A DNA stretch of 64,000 bases from Agrobacterium vitis (GCF_013337045.2 NZ_CP118262.1:251388-315387); one strand, 5' to 3'. Shown: positions 35,811 to 44,125, numbered from the stretch's first letter. Notes: generated by a model not told the origin, from the letters alone. A program made the numbers and translations.

Positions 35811-36575
35811 CGTTCACCACCGCACCACGCGGAAAACGACGGGCTGTCCTACTTTATCGGCTGCCGAAGCCTGGGATTTGACATGTTCGATATCCGCGCT
35901 TCGAAACCGCTGGCGAAAGCAATCGGCGTCCGGCGAGAAACCCAGCGGCATCGGGGATGTCTGACCCGGCAGATTATGGCGCGCGCGGGAAGGCAGGCGA
36001 CAACGGTGACGGCCCGGGGCCAGCCGCGTCGAAGATCCGGTCCTCGTACTTATCAATAGGAGCTTTTCGGCCGCCTCAACTTCGTGCGGTGGATCGAACT
36101 CGAGATCATCGCCTGCAGGCTCGCGGTGTAAGAGCAGGTCATCAGTGAACTGCAGCCTCGTGACAAGCGACCTGTACATCATCCGACGACACAGGCAGAC
36201 CCGCGAAGAGGGTGCTGGAGCTGGGCTTGTCTGGCTTCGGTGCCGTCGGCATGGCTGGCTTGGCCATGGTCCCGTCTCGTGGCGCGGATTGGCATCGGAC
36301 CCCTCCGGACTGCCCTTCTTTTCGTTGCGGTCTGAACCGGCGGCCGGTCGTTTCAAGGCCGCTATCGCGCCGCGTGGCGGCCGATCCAGCCTCACTGCGC
36401 GAGGGCAAGCTCGCGGTCTGCTCAGGTTAAAACCTGCTGGCCCACAAACCTGCCCTGCTGGCTCAGCCGGATCGGACCTCTGAAGCCGACCGTCCTTTGC
36501 CGGTTCTGGTCGTCCGCATCGAAGGGCAGACCGGCACGGGCCGGAACCACTTCGGCAGCCAAGGAAGGAACAGAC
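35811..36575. other. Long stretch without a supported gene
   Basis: 765 bp between the ParB-like gene and the 195-aa gene. A long minus-strand frame (ending near 35814) crosses it and the whole next gene, so it is probably a shadow. The DNA is GC-rich with many short inverted segments. The possible -35 TTGACA at 35878 has no matching -10. Its length suggests a regulatory or single-strand structure, but I find no proven element. Confidence 0.4.
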
Positions 36576-37163
36576 ATGGCCAAGCCCGCAACTCATAACC
36601 GCTCCAACGCTCGGAGCACGCAACTCCGCAAGGGAGCAACCCTCGAAATGGTCCGCCTCTCCTGCCCAGACACCGCCCAGGCACTCAAGATCGCCGAAAG
36701 CTTCGGCACAGCAGTCGTCGACAGCGATGGCATCCGCAGCCTGCACGAGCGGCTGATTGTCGAGACCGCCGACAGCCTCTCCGAAGGGCTCGGCGAGAGG
36801 GCCATGCAGATCCATCTGCAGCGTATCGTCGGGGCCTTCGTCGGATCGGCACATGGCGCCGGACAGTTTTACTCCCGCGCCGTCACCGAGGCCCGCGACG
36901 CAACGGCCAAGGCATCGAATGATGCTCGCGACGAGGATCTCGACGGTCCGGTTGGTTATGACAGTGCCGCCCAGCGCAAGCGGGAATTCGCGGCTGACAT
37001 GGGCATCCAGTCCCATGCGTTGCGCATGGCCGCAGAGGGCGCGGTTGCCGCCTACGAACAGGTCGTCGGCGAGACCTGGAAACCCTTCGACCGGCCGGTC
37101 GAACATCCGGGCGCGTCACTGGACCGCAAGGCGGCGGAAGTTCAGATGGCCGCATTGGGATGA
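36576..37163 (+). CDS. Hypothetical plasmid backbone protein
   Basis: 195 residues from MAKPATHNRSNARSTQLRKG; GGAAGGAACAGAC upstream is a clear ribosome-binding site. The protein is mostly alpha-helical and soluble, with LSEGLGERAMQIHLQRIVGAFVGSAHGAGQFYSRAV and a DLDGPVGYDSAAQRKREFAAD segment. No known domain or catalytic motif is recognised. It stands directly upstream of ArdC on the same strand, so an early function after transfer (host adaptation or anti-defence) is plausible but unproven. Confidence 0.65.
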   Translation: MAKPATHNRSNARSTQLRKGATLEMVRLSCPDTAQALKIAESFGTAVVDSDGIRSLHERLIVETADSLSEGLGERAMQIHLQRIVGAFVGSAHGAGQFYSRAVTEARDATAKASNDARDEDLDGPVGYDSAAQRKREFAADMGIQSHALRMAAEGAVAAYEQVVGETWKPFDRPVEHPGASLDRKAAEVQMAALG

Positions 37164-37259
37164 CACATTTGGCGGGGACGCCCCCGCCTTCTTTTCCTGA
37201 TCCGAGGCCGGTGCCTAGAGCATCGGCCTCTTCTCATGTCGAAAAGCAAAACTGGAGAC

Positions 37260-37413
37260 GCGCCTATCGCCGCCCGTCCCGCTCGGCGGTCCTGCAGGAG
37301 CCGGGTGCCCATACAACGGCTTTGCCGTCCTCCACGCTGTTGCGGCCGTTCCGGTGCATGACCACACCTTCAGCCCCTGACTTCGGACCTCCGTGACGGA
37401 CCGCGATAGGCGC
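37260..37413. promoter_or_regulatory. Long-range inverted repeat upstream of ardC
   Basis: GCGCCTATCGC at 37260-37270 is repeated in inverse orientation as GCGATAGGCGC at 37403-37413, 132 bp apart and ending 26 bp before the ardC start. As single-stranded DNA the segment could fold into one long stem with internal hairpins. This layout recalls single-strand promoters of leading-region genes. Function inferred. Confidence 0.4.
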
Positions 37414-37438
37414 TGTCCTCAGAATGGAGAAAGAAGTC

Positions 37439-38362
37439 ATGAGCAGGAAAACGGACACCAACCGCGTCGACATCTATGCGCGGATCACCGATCGGATCGT
37501 CGAGGATCTCGAACAGGGCGTGCGTCCCTGGATGAAGCCATGGAGCGCCGCCAACACCAATGGTCGCATTACCCGGCCGGTGCGCCACAACGGTCTTCCT
37601 TATTCGGGCATGAACGTGCTCCTTCTATGGTCGGAGCAGATATCGCGTGGCTTCGCCTCGTCGATGTGGATGACCTTCAAGCAGTCCCTCGAACTGGGCG
37701 GGGCCGTGCGCAAGGGCGAGACCGGTTCGACCGTCGTCTTCGCCAGCCGCTTCACCAAGTCCGAAGCGGACGGGAACGGCAACGAAGTCGACCGGGAGAT
37801 TCCGTTCCTGAAGGCCTATTCGGTGTTCAACGTTGAGCAGATCGACGGGTTGCCCGACAGCTATTACGCGCCTTCGGCGAAGGCAGTTGACCCGATCGCG
37901 CGGATCAAGAGCGCCGATCGCTTCTTCCGCAATACCGGCGCAGTCATCAGGCACGGCGGCAATCAGGCCTACTATTCGCCGATCATGGACTACATCCAGA
38001 TGCCGCCCTTCGAGGCGTTTCGCGACGCTGCCGGATACGCGGCCGTCCTCAGTCATGAGGCAACCCACTGGACAGCGGCGGAACATCGCGTGGGGCGTGA
38101 CCTGTCGCGCTATGCGAAGGACCGAACGGAGCGGGCGCGGGAAGAACTCATTGCCGAACTCGGCAGTTGCTTCCTCTGCGCTGATCTCGGTATCGCGCCA
38201 GAGCTCGAGCCACGTCCTGACCACGCTTCTTATCTGCAGTCGTGGCTTACGGTGCTGGCCAACGACAAGCGGGCGATCTTCCAGGCAGCAGCCCATGCGC
38301 AACGGGCCGTGAGCTTTCTGCATTCACTGCAGCCGGAAACGGAGATGAGGGCTGCGGCCTGA
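37439..38362 (+). CDS. ardC: ArdC-family anti-restriction protein
   Basis: 307 residues. The N-terminal ssDNA-binding ArdC domain reads VDIYARITDRIVEDLEQGVRPWMKPW, with NGLPYSGMNVLLLW and FKQSLELGGAVRKGE. The C-terminal zincin-like domain has HEATH at 206-210 and a downstream Glu region (REELIAELGSCFL). ArdC proteins protect incoming single-stranded plasmid DNA from restriction, the protease domain having an uncertain role. Two ATGs exist; GGAGAAAGAAG overlaps the first (37424) and is correctly spaced for the second (37439), which is chosen. Confidence 0.9.
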   Translation: MSRKTDTNRVDIYARITDRIVEDLEQGVRPWMKPWSAANTNGRITRPVRHNGLPYSGMNVLLLWSEQISRGFASSMWMTFKQSLELGGAVRKGETGSTVVFASRFTKSEADGNGNEVDREIPFLKAYSVFNVEQIDGLPDSYYAPSAKAVDPIARIKSADRFFRNTGAVIRHGGNQAYYSPIMDYIQMPPFEAFRDAAGYAAVLSHEATHWTAAEHRVGRDLSRYAKDRTERAREELIAELGSCFLCADLGIAPELEPRPDHASYLQSWLTVLANDKRAIFQAAAHAQRAVSFLHSLQPETEMRAAA

Positions 38363-39000
38363 CTCTTAAGCGCGGTCGTCACCACCGGTGGCGGCCGCCT
38401 GATCCTTTTCACGCTGGTCGCTAAGACCAGTGCAATGTCAGCATCCAGCCTTCCCCAGATCGACGGTTTGGCAGCGTCGAGTTTCGGTTTGCGGGATGGC
38501 TTGCGTTCGACGATGAACGGCTTGGTCGGCTGTCGCATTTATCGTCCAGGCTGCGATTCGCGAGTGCAACGAAATCGCAGGGGGCGCGGTGGAAAAGCTG
38601 ACCAATTTCCACGAGGGGCTCGTTTTCCTAACTGAGGCATTCAGCGACGACCGGTGCGGGTGGGACATTACGCAGGACGCCATTCGTGCCCGAGGCATAT
38701 GCGGCGACCGCCATTGCCATATTCCTACCCGTCAGAGTTTCCGGCAACCCATCTGCGGGCTCGATGAGGCATGTCTGACCGGAGAACGGCTGCGCCTCGA
38801 TCGTCTTCCCGCAACGACAATTCGCAGATTTCTTACCCCGGACCCTTTAGGGGATCCTCCTCTCCCACTAACAAATCTGCGACTTGCCGCCCTCCATTTC
38901 ATTCCGGCCCTATCGGGTGCGGTCCGATCGTCACCGGTCTGTTCGACAGCCATCGAGACCGCGATGGGCGCGGCCCGAACTTAAGAAAAGGAACATGACA
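38363..39000. other. Structured non-coding stretch upstream of the DUF736 gene
   Basis: 638 bp. A 131-codon plus-strand frame (38589-38984) has no ribosome-binding site or recognisable product and is left out. TCGCAGATTT at 38822-38831 and AAATCTGCGA at 38873-38882 form a 10-bp inverted repeat enclosing a CCCC/GGGG hairpin. As in the ardC leader, this gives a stem-loop upstream of a rightward leading-region gene. Confidence 0.45.
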
Positions 39001-39309
39001 ATGGCAACCATCGGCACTTTCACCTCCACCGAAAACGGCTTCACCGGCTCCATTCGCACTCTCGCCCTCAACGTCAAGGCACGCATCGCCCGGGTCGAGA
39101 ACCCCTCCGACAAAGGTCCGCAGTTCCGGATCTACGCTGGAAACGTTGAACTCGGAGCTGCCTGGCAGAAGACATCCGAGCAGGGTCGCGACTACCTCTC
39201 GGTCAAGCTCGACGATCCGAGCTTCCCGGCCCCGATCTACGCAACGCTCGCTGAGGTCGAAGGAGAGGATGGCCTTCAGCTCATCTGGTCCCGCCAGGTC
39301 AGGGACTAA
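39001..39309 (+). CDS. DUF736 family protein
   Basis: 102 residues from [21 protein letters not shown]; the ATG six bases earlier is too close to AAAGGA, so 39001 is preferred. [31 protein letters not shown] and the C-terminal LQLIWSR match DUF736, a small beta-rich family abundant on alphaproteobacterial conjugative plasmids and elements. Function unknown; linkage with ArdC and transfer genes is typical. It is probably monocistronic, since a terminator follows. Confidence 0.85.
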   Translation: MATIGTFTSTENGFTGSIRTLALNVKARIARVENPSDKGPQFRIYAGNVELGAAWQKTSEQGRDYLSVKLDDPSFPAPIYATLAEVEGEDGLQLIWSRQVRD

Positions 39310-39319
39310 GGATCCAAGA

Positions 39320-39340
39320 GGCCCCGCCACCGGCGGGGCC
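39320..39340 (+). terminator. Terminator after DUF736
   Basis: GGCCCCGCC pairs with GGCGGGGCC (nine pairs) around ACC, eleven bases after the stop, followed by TCCTTCC. A strong stem with only a partial T-run. Confidence 0.7.
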
Positions 39341-39628
39341 TCCTTCCCTGCCGGGAGATCAAAGCAGGAGCCGGCATCGAGCCGGCCCTGCTTTTTTGGT
39401 GCCATACGGATAGGTGAGGAAGCTACTCAGAATGCGGGATGGTACCAATCGGCACTGCCCGCGTCAGAGGATGAGCGGTTCCCCCAATTTGCTCCACCCG
39501 CCCTGAAGGGCAGCCTCCGCAAATCGGCTCCCCCACTCCCCGCCTTCGCCGGTCGCGTTCGCGATCCTTGACCCGACCATCGCCTCTCAGCCCCGCCGGT
39601 CATCTTTCACAAGCGTCAGGAGACGAAG

Positions 39629-39799
39629 ATGATCTACGAAATCGCAAACTACATCGAACAACTGCGGGCTGAGCTGCGTAACGCTGAAAACGGTGCGGAG
39701 CGCCGTCAGATCCAGGCCGAGCTTGAACTCGCTCAGGCAGAGCTGATTGTCGCCGCGGCCGAGCTGGACGGTCTTGCAGAAAGCGAACCGCCTTTCTGA
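39629..39799 (+). CDS. Small helical protein, unknown function
   Basis: 56 residues: MIYEIANYIEQLRAELRNAE, then a regular heptad-like Glu/Ala/Leu helix ending SEPPF, so a two-helix coiled coil is likely. AGGAG six bases before the ATG strongly supports translation. Small proteins of this kind are common in plasmid leading regions; no family name can be given. Confidence 0.6.
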   Translation: MIYEIANYIEQLRAELRNAENGAERRQIQAELELAQAELIVAAAELDGLAESEPPF

Positions 39800-40064
39800 G
39801 GCGGCTTCCATCGTCCGTGGTCTTCGAAGTCGAGCTGCCGCAATTCTCCAGTCGATCCCATTTCATCGACATTGGGAATGATGCGGATCGTTCGTCCTGC
39901 CGCAACCAGATGCCGGCAGAATTTTCCCCGCCTGCGGCTCCTCGCGCTATCAAAATTCAGCCGGCATCAGGTCCTCCGCTGACGCTTCGGCCGTCCCGGT
40001 GCAGCACTCCTTCCCGATCCGCATTTCATCCCCGCGACGAAACGCAATCGACAGGAGAAACCAA

Positions 40065-40238
40065 ATGCAACAGCTTGCCAAATTCCTCAAAGCAACCGGC
40101 CGCCGGCTTCGCTCCCTCTCCAAGGTGGTCTGCCACTTCTTCCGCAAGGGCAAACTCGGCTTGAAGATCGCGATCAAGATCCCGTTCTTCGTCGACATCG
40201 AGGTCAACCTCCAGACCGATTGGAACCGACGGCGATAA
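40065..40238 (+). CDS. Small basic protein, unknown function
   Basis: 57 residues starting MQQLAKFLKATGRRLRSLSK, very basic, with an amphipathic N-terminal helix and a beta-like KIAIKIPFFVDIEVNLQTDW. AGGAG seven bases upstream supports it. It may bind nucleic acid or membrane, judged only from composition. It converges on the SNase gene. Confidence 0.55.
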   Translation: MQQLAKFLKATGRRLRSLSKVVCHFFRKGKLGLKIAIKIPFFVDIEVNLQTDWNRRR

Positions 40239-40273
40239 CGCCGTCCCGGCCCGCTCCGGCGGGCCGGCTTCAA

Positions 40274-40759
40274 TCATCGACCGCACCATGGCTCGCGCCG
40301 GCCGGCCCAGGTTCGTGCCAGACCCTCCGAGACGAGAATATCGCTGAGGCTGCGGCCGTCTCTGACAAGGACGCGAAGCTTGCGCTCGTATCGGTCGGTA
40401 TCCCTTCCCGGCCACGCGTGAAGCTCAAACGGTCCTTGGTTGATCAGCGTGACAAACCGCTCGGTGGCTTTGTTGCCGCGCCTCAGTTCCGAGGCGCATT
40501 TCGGCTCGCTAATTTCCGGCGTGTCGATATCGGCAACGCGGATTTTGTCACCGCGCAGCCAAAGCGTATCGCCGTCGACGACGCATGTGATCCGCTTGAC
40601 TGTCTCACATTTCCGGATAGCGCTCGGAAGCACGACGCGCTCGGCAGAGACAGCTGTGTTTGGCATGGCGAAAATCGTCATGATCGTGACGGTTGTAACG
40701 GCGAGCGAGAGTAACACACGAGGCTTCTGCCAAGTGGCTTTCTTGTCGGGTTTGATCAA
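40274..40759 (-). CDS. Secreted staphylococcal nuclease-like (thermonuclease) protein
   Basis: 161 residues. An N-terminal hydrophobic segment (VLLSLAVTTVTIMTIFAMP) with a likely cleavage after AVSA suggests export. The SNase core is visible: CVVDGDTLWLRGDKIRVADIDTPE (calcium/active-site loop) and RYERKLRVLVRDGRSLSDILVSEGLAR, with the expected Arg-Glu-Arg arrangement partly recognisable. Such nucleases occur regularly beside rhizobial conjugation genes, possibly acting in the cell envelope during DNA transfer (inference). It is on the opposite strand to the leading-region genes. Confidence 0.85.
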   Translation of the reverse strand: MIKPDKKATWQKPRVLLSLAVTTVTIMTIFAMPNTAVSAERVVLPSAIRKCETVKRITCVVDGDTLWLRGDKIRVADIDTPEISEPKCASELRRGNKATERFVTLINQGPFELHAWPGRDTDRYERKLRVLVRDGRSLSDILVSEGLARTWAGRREPWCGR

Positions 40760-40793
40760 TATGCTTCCTCAATTTCACATTCTGAGCGGGGGC

Positions 40794-41060
40794 TTAGCCA
40801 TCCAGTCGCCTGTTTCGCACGACCGTTCGATATCCGCGACCTCGCTTTTGCCGAAGCAGCTCCAGGAAGAGAACCACGGCATCCTTTTCCAGCTTGAAAT
40901 GGTGGATCAGACCTTGCCCTGCCGTCCCGATCCGTCCCCAGCGGCGCGTCAGGCATGCTTCACCAAAAAGATTCGGTTCGATGGATAGCGCATAGAAGCG
41001 AGCCATGTTTCTGGCGCGGTCGGTCCGCTCGATATAAAGCTGGTAGCGCTGGGTGATCAT
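40794..41060 (-). CDS. WGR-domain protein
   Basis: 88 residues from the ATG at 41060; a TTG at 41096 would add twelve. MARFYALSIEPNLFGEACLTRRWGRIGTAGQ carries the W-G-R signature, and the protein is essentially one WGR domain. These domains occur in PARPs and DNA-associated proteins and are thought to bind nucleic acid. It lies 34 bp from the SNase gene on the same strand. The leftward frame remains open to about 41271, so a longer form cannot be excluded. Confidence 0.75.
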   Translation of the reverse strand: MITQRYQLYIERTDRARNMARFYALSIEPNLFGEACLTRRWGRIGTAGQGLIHHFKLEKDAVVLFLELLRQKRGRGYRTVVRNRRLDG

Positions 41061-41250
41061 GGCGACATAATCGCGTGCAGAAGCCAGGGCGTCCAACGAG
41101 TGTTTTGAATCGGTTGCGGGTCATCGATTCATATTGTTGAACCATGCAGACGGTTGCTTTGGGCGGTCCGCCTGCGGCGTACGGCTCTATTCGCAATGCG
41201 AACGAAGCCAGCAAGCCGTCTTCGCCCATTCGGGTCACGATCCTCCCGCA

Positions 41251-41272
41251 GATGATCCTGGCCAGGATCATC
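41251..41272. repeat. 22-bp perfect palindrome
   Basis: GATGATCCTGG is followed directly by its exact reverse complement CCAGGATCATC. It starts two bases beyond the stop codon of the 65-aa gene. With no loop and no T-run it is not a standard terminator. It may be a protein-binding site or a cruciform-forming element. Confidence 0.7.
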
Positions 41273-41274
41273 GA

Positions 41275-41472
41275 TCAGTACCCGAGGTAACCGATCACGT
41301 CGCCACCGTAATATTCGCCTTGATCATCGGAGTGTGCGATCACATCGCCGCTCTCGTCATCGACGAGAGCCCGATCAGTGGGTCGCACCACGGCACGGAT
41401 ACGGTGTCGAGCGCATTCTGCAATCGCTTCGTCTGCTGTCACATTCGCCTCGCAGGCTTCCCAATATCGCAT
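41275..41472 (-). CDS. Small conserved-looking protein next to traG
   Basis: 65 residues starting MRYWEACEANVTADEAIAEC and ending GEYYGGDVIGYLGY; GGAGG five bases before the ATG is a strong ribosome-binding site. It is acidic and soluble, with a DDESGDVIAHSDDQGE stretch. Twelve bases separate it from the traG stop, so it is probably the last gene of the traCDG operon. Function unknown. Confidence 0.65.
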   Translation of the reverse strand: MRYWEACEANVTADEAIAECARHRIRAVVRPTDRALVDDESGDVIAHSDDQGEYYGGDVIGYLGY

Positions 41473-41484
41473 CGCTGCCTCCGG

Positions 41485-43446
41485 CTATTTATCAGTTCGA
41501 TTGACAGTCTGCAGAGAGACGTCTGCGGTGGTGACGCTCTTCTGGAAGCGGTTCTCTCCGACGCAGGATTTCATGTCAGCGCGGCGGAACCAGATGGCGC
41601 GGCCGCATCGCAATGGCGCGTTGCCGGCCGTAAAGACGATCTGCTCGTCGGCGCGCATGCGCAGCACTTCGTGCGGCTGGATCAGCGGTCTCGACGCCAG
41701 TTGCTTTGATCGCGTGCGCGAGGATCCGCGCGCCTGGAAACTGCGGCTGATCTGATCTATTTCGACGGTAGTCATGCCGCAGCGTCCGGAGATATAATCG
41801 GCGGTCTCGGGATCGTTGATCGCGGCAAACGAAATCCAGCTGGCACTCTCGAACCATTTGCTTGCAGCGTCGCGACCGCCATAAGTCTCGCGCATCTGAC
41901 CGATCGACTGGTAGATCATCGTCAGCGTGATGCCGTATTTGCGTCCGGCGTCACGCGCAGTTTCGATGATCCTCATGTAACCGAGACGAGCGACCTCATC
42001 GAGGAGAAACAGCGCGCGACCCTTGATCTGTCCGTCGTGATTGTAGATCGCATTCAGAAATGAGCCGATGATGACCCGCGCAAGACCGGAGTGGGTCTCC
42101 AAGGTCTTGAGATCGATATTGATGAAGACGTCGGTGTTTCCCGCAGCGATATCGCCGGTCGAGAACTTCTTTCCCGAAACGAGGGCGGCATAGTTCGGAT
42201 AGGACAGCCAGTGTGTTTCCTTGACGGCATTGGCATAAACACCCGAGAAGGTTTCGGGCGTCATGTTGACGAAGGCTGCGACATTCTCCTTCACGAAATC
42301 CGAGCCGGAATTGTCGTAGACGTCCTGCAGTCGCTTGCGCAATGTCGGCTCTGGCTCCGAAAGATTCATGCGCACCTGCCGAAGCGTCTGGTCCTTCTCT
42401 TCCGTGTGACCGGACAAGCAGACATCGGCAATCAGCGCTGTGAGAAGCTGCAGCGCTGAGGCGCGAAAGAAGTCGTCACGGACACCGCGCGCGCCGCCGG
42501 TGTCGCTCATGATCCATGAGGCGACCGAGGCGATGTCCTCTTCCTTGGTTCCGCCGAAACTTCCGACCCAATCAAGAGCATTAAAGCCGATTTCCGGCTT
42601 CTTCGGATCGAGGACAAACACGTCCCTTCCCGCCCCGCTTCGATGCGCAGAGACCATCGGTGCGACCTCGTTCGATGGGTCAAGCACGACCAGCGTGCCA
42701 CCCCATTTGAGCGCGGTCGGGATTGTCACCGACGTCGTTTTGAAACCGCCGGATCCAGCAAATACGATTCCATGCGACGAGCCGAACGAGCCATCGAAGC
42801 ACAGCAGCGGAGACTTGCCGCCGGCGCCCCACGTCTCAGCGCTATCGGCTCGAAAGGCTTGGCTCCCGACGCTGTCTTTGTCGGCCCGATAGCGTTCGCC
42901 GATGACGATGCCGCCAGCGTCCGGAAACAACACCGCGGCCTCGGCTAGCTTCATCCAATCCGCTTCGCCGTGGAGGGCCCGCTTGCCCTGGATGCGTTTG
43001 GGCTCGGCCCTTGCGAACGCCGCATTGCCGACAAGCGCCACGCGGAGTGCGAAGCAGGCGCACATAAGCGCTGCGCCCGCTCCGATCGCCGTTGCTGGAT
43101 CGAGATAGCTCAAGACCGACTTGTCGGCGTTGAGCGCCTTCGTGAAAGCGGCAAGTCGCATTGTTTCGCGCGCGGCCGCTATCAGCATCGTCGCGTTACA
43201 TCCGGCAAGGACGCCCCATCCTGTCTGCTTGATATTCACCGAGCCGGCGGTCGCGAACAGGAACAGAATTCCGGCCGCCGCGCTGGCCACATAGGGCAAT
43301 GCGATGCCCGCCCGCCCCCATGCCAATCGCGCGGCCTCGGTCTTTCCGAAGCCTGCAAGCCACTGCTCGATCCCCGTCATTCCGATGACGACCGAGATCA
43401 TCAGCACCGGAGGCACAACGACGAGCGCGATCCTATTGATCGTCAT
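41485..43446 (-). CDS. traG: Conjugal transfer coupling protein TraG (VirD4 family)
   Basis: 653 residues from [14 protein letters not shown], overlapping traD by 14 bp; the open frame to 43521 lies inside traD. N-terminal membrane segments are followed by the ATPase domain, with Walker [19 protein letters not shown] and Walker [12 protein letters not shown]. The inner-membrane hexamer connects the relaxosome (TraA on oriT) with the Trb channel and pumps DNA. Gene order traC-traD-traG leaving oriT leftwards is that of Ti and other rhizobial plasmids. Confidence 0.95.
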   Translation of the reverse strand: MTINRIALVVVPPVLMISVVIGMTGIEQWLAGFGKTEAARLAWGRAGIALPYVASAAAGILFLFATAGSVNIKQTGWGVLAGCNATMLIAAARETMRLAAFTKALNADKSVLSYLDPATAIGAGAALMCACFALRVALVGNAAFARAEPKRIQGKRALHGEADWMKLAEAAVLFPDAGGIVIGERYRADKDSVGSQAFRADSAETWGAGGKSPLLCFDGSFGSSHGIVFAGSGGFKTTSVTIPTALKWGGTLVVLDPSNEVAPMVSAHRSGAGRDVFVLDPKKPEIGFNALDWVGSFGGTKEEDIASVASWIMSDTGGARGVRDDFFRASALQLLTALIADVCLSGHTEEKDQTLRQVRMNLSEPEPTLRKRLQDVYDNSGSDFVKENVAAFVNMTPETFSGVYANAVKETHWLSYPNYAALVSGKKFSTGDIAAGNTDVFINIDLKTLETHSGLARVIIGSFLNAIYNHDGQIKGRALFLLDEVARLGYMRIIETARDAGRKYGITLTMIYQSIGQMRETYGGRDAASKWFESASWISFAAINDPETADYISGRCGMTTVEIDQISRSFQARGSSRTRSKQLASRPLIQPHEVLRMRADEQIVFTAGNAPLRCGRAIWFRRADMKSCVGENRFQKSVTTADVSLQTVNRTDK

Positions 43447-43648
43447 TGCCGAAGGCCTCCACGCCGATTGACGTGAGCCTGGACCGCTCGCCCTCGTCGC
43501 CCTTGGTCCGGCGGGCGGCATCGAGAAGCATGCCCAGTAACAGCGCGCGATTCTCGTAGCGCAGCCCGGCTTTGACGATCAGGCCGCCGAGTTCGATCTT
43601 TTCGCGCGTATCCTTCTTGCGGGCGTCGGATGTCATCGTTCTCGCCAT
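43433..43648 (-). CDS. traD: Conjugal transfer protein TraD
   Basis: 71 residues from [21 protein letters not shown] at the end of traC is suitably spaced for the ATG at 43648; MTSD at 43636 is an alternative. [28 protein letters not shown] is the family signature, related to the TraD/ribbon-helix accessory proteins of rhizobial plasmids. It is a relaxosome accessory factor, overlapped by traG. Confidence 0.9.
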   Translation of the reverse strand: MARTMTSDARKKDTREKIELGGLIVKAGLRYENRALLLGMLLDAARRTKGDEGERSRLTSIGVEAFGNDDQ

Positions 43649-43652
43649 ACGC

Positions 43653-43949
43653 TCAAGCCTCACCAGCGCTGCCCGCGCCCGCGCCAGACGCGTCCGCCGC
43701 AGTCGACGCTGCGCCGCCGCTATCGCCGGCGCCCTTCTTCCCTCCGGTCGTAGCGCCCTGCCCTCCGCGAAACCGCTTGGTCAGTTGCTCGAACGCTGCC
43801 TGAAGATCCGCCTCGTCGATTTCGATCTCGCCAAGGCCCGCCTTGAGCGCGATCCGGCCGATCCGCTCAGCTTCCCTTGTCTCGGCGAGCTTGAGCTGTT
43901 CCTGCAGCTTGGCGATTTCATCACGGATTTTCGAGGATGGTTTCTTCAT
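43653..43949 (-). CDS. traC: Conjugal transfer protein TraC
   Basis: 98 residues. [39 protein letters not shown] is the conserved N-terminal coiled coil, and [15 protein letters not shown] follows. The last 35 residues are low-complexity Gly/Ala/Ser. TraC is a relaxosome accessory protein acting with TraA and TraD at oriT. It is the first gene left of oriT and 4 bp before traD. Confidence 0.9.
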   Translation of the reverse strand: MKKPSSKIRDEIAKLQEQLKLAETREAERIGRIALKAGLGEIEIDEADLQAAFEQLTKRFRGGQGATTGGKKGAGDSGGAASTAADASGAGAGSAGEA

Positions 43950-44020
43950 TTCCGATCGTCTCCTGGGCGAGAAAGCTTGTGTTTCGAAGCCAGTTTTTCC
44001 GAAGGGAGTGCGGAACGCAC

Positions 44021-44037
44021 TACTGTGAATCCTACAA
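44021..44037 (-). promoter_or_regulatory. Candidate TraR box in the traC-traA region
   Basis: The minus strand reads TTGTAGGATTCACAGTA, identical over 17 bases to a site at 63771-63787 upstream of traI. It lies between the divergent traCDG and traAFBH operons, where TraR boxes are known in Ti-type plasmids. Assignment rests on this shared position and sequence. Confidence 0.55.
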
Positions 44038-44091
44038 TCGCCAAGGGCGATGCTTTCTTGGATGATCCCGGCCGTTCCGAAGGAGCGGCTT

Positions 44092-44125
44092 CCAAGGGCG
44101 CAATTATACGTCGCTGACGCGACGT
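44092..44125. other. oriT: Origin of transfer (oriT), Ti/RSF1010-like
   Basis: CCAAGGGCGCAATTATACG at 44092-44110 reads TAATTGCGCCCTTGG on the minus strand, matching the nic region of RSF1010- and Ti-type oriTs. Beside it is the inverted repeat ACGTCGC-TGAC-GCGACGT (44108-44125). By analogy the nick falls in the GCGCCC of the minus strand, so transfer would lead leftwards through traC, traG and the ardC block. A second CCAAGGGCG lies at 44041-44049. The element is flanked by traC and traA as expected. Confidence 0.85.

Noticed and set aside
35814..37106. Minus-strand frame of 430 codons
   Set aside because: It covers most of the better supported 195-aa plus-strand gene, has no ribosome-binding site or known domain, and high GC explains the length.
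38589..38984. 131-codon plus-strand frame before DUF736
   Set aside because: No ribosome-binding site, no recognised family, and it runs across the inverted repeat.
35885..40838. GTTCGATATCCGCG at 35885 and again at 40825 as a regulatory repeat
   Set aside because: The second copy is inside the WGR coding sequence and a near copy occurs within traA, so it is probably coincidental codon wording.
40960..41271. Longer leftward frame joined to the WGR gene
   Set aside because: Possible but unsupported: no ribosome-binding site at its upstream start codons and no recognisable extra domain; noted under the WGR gene.
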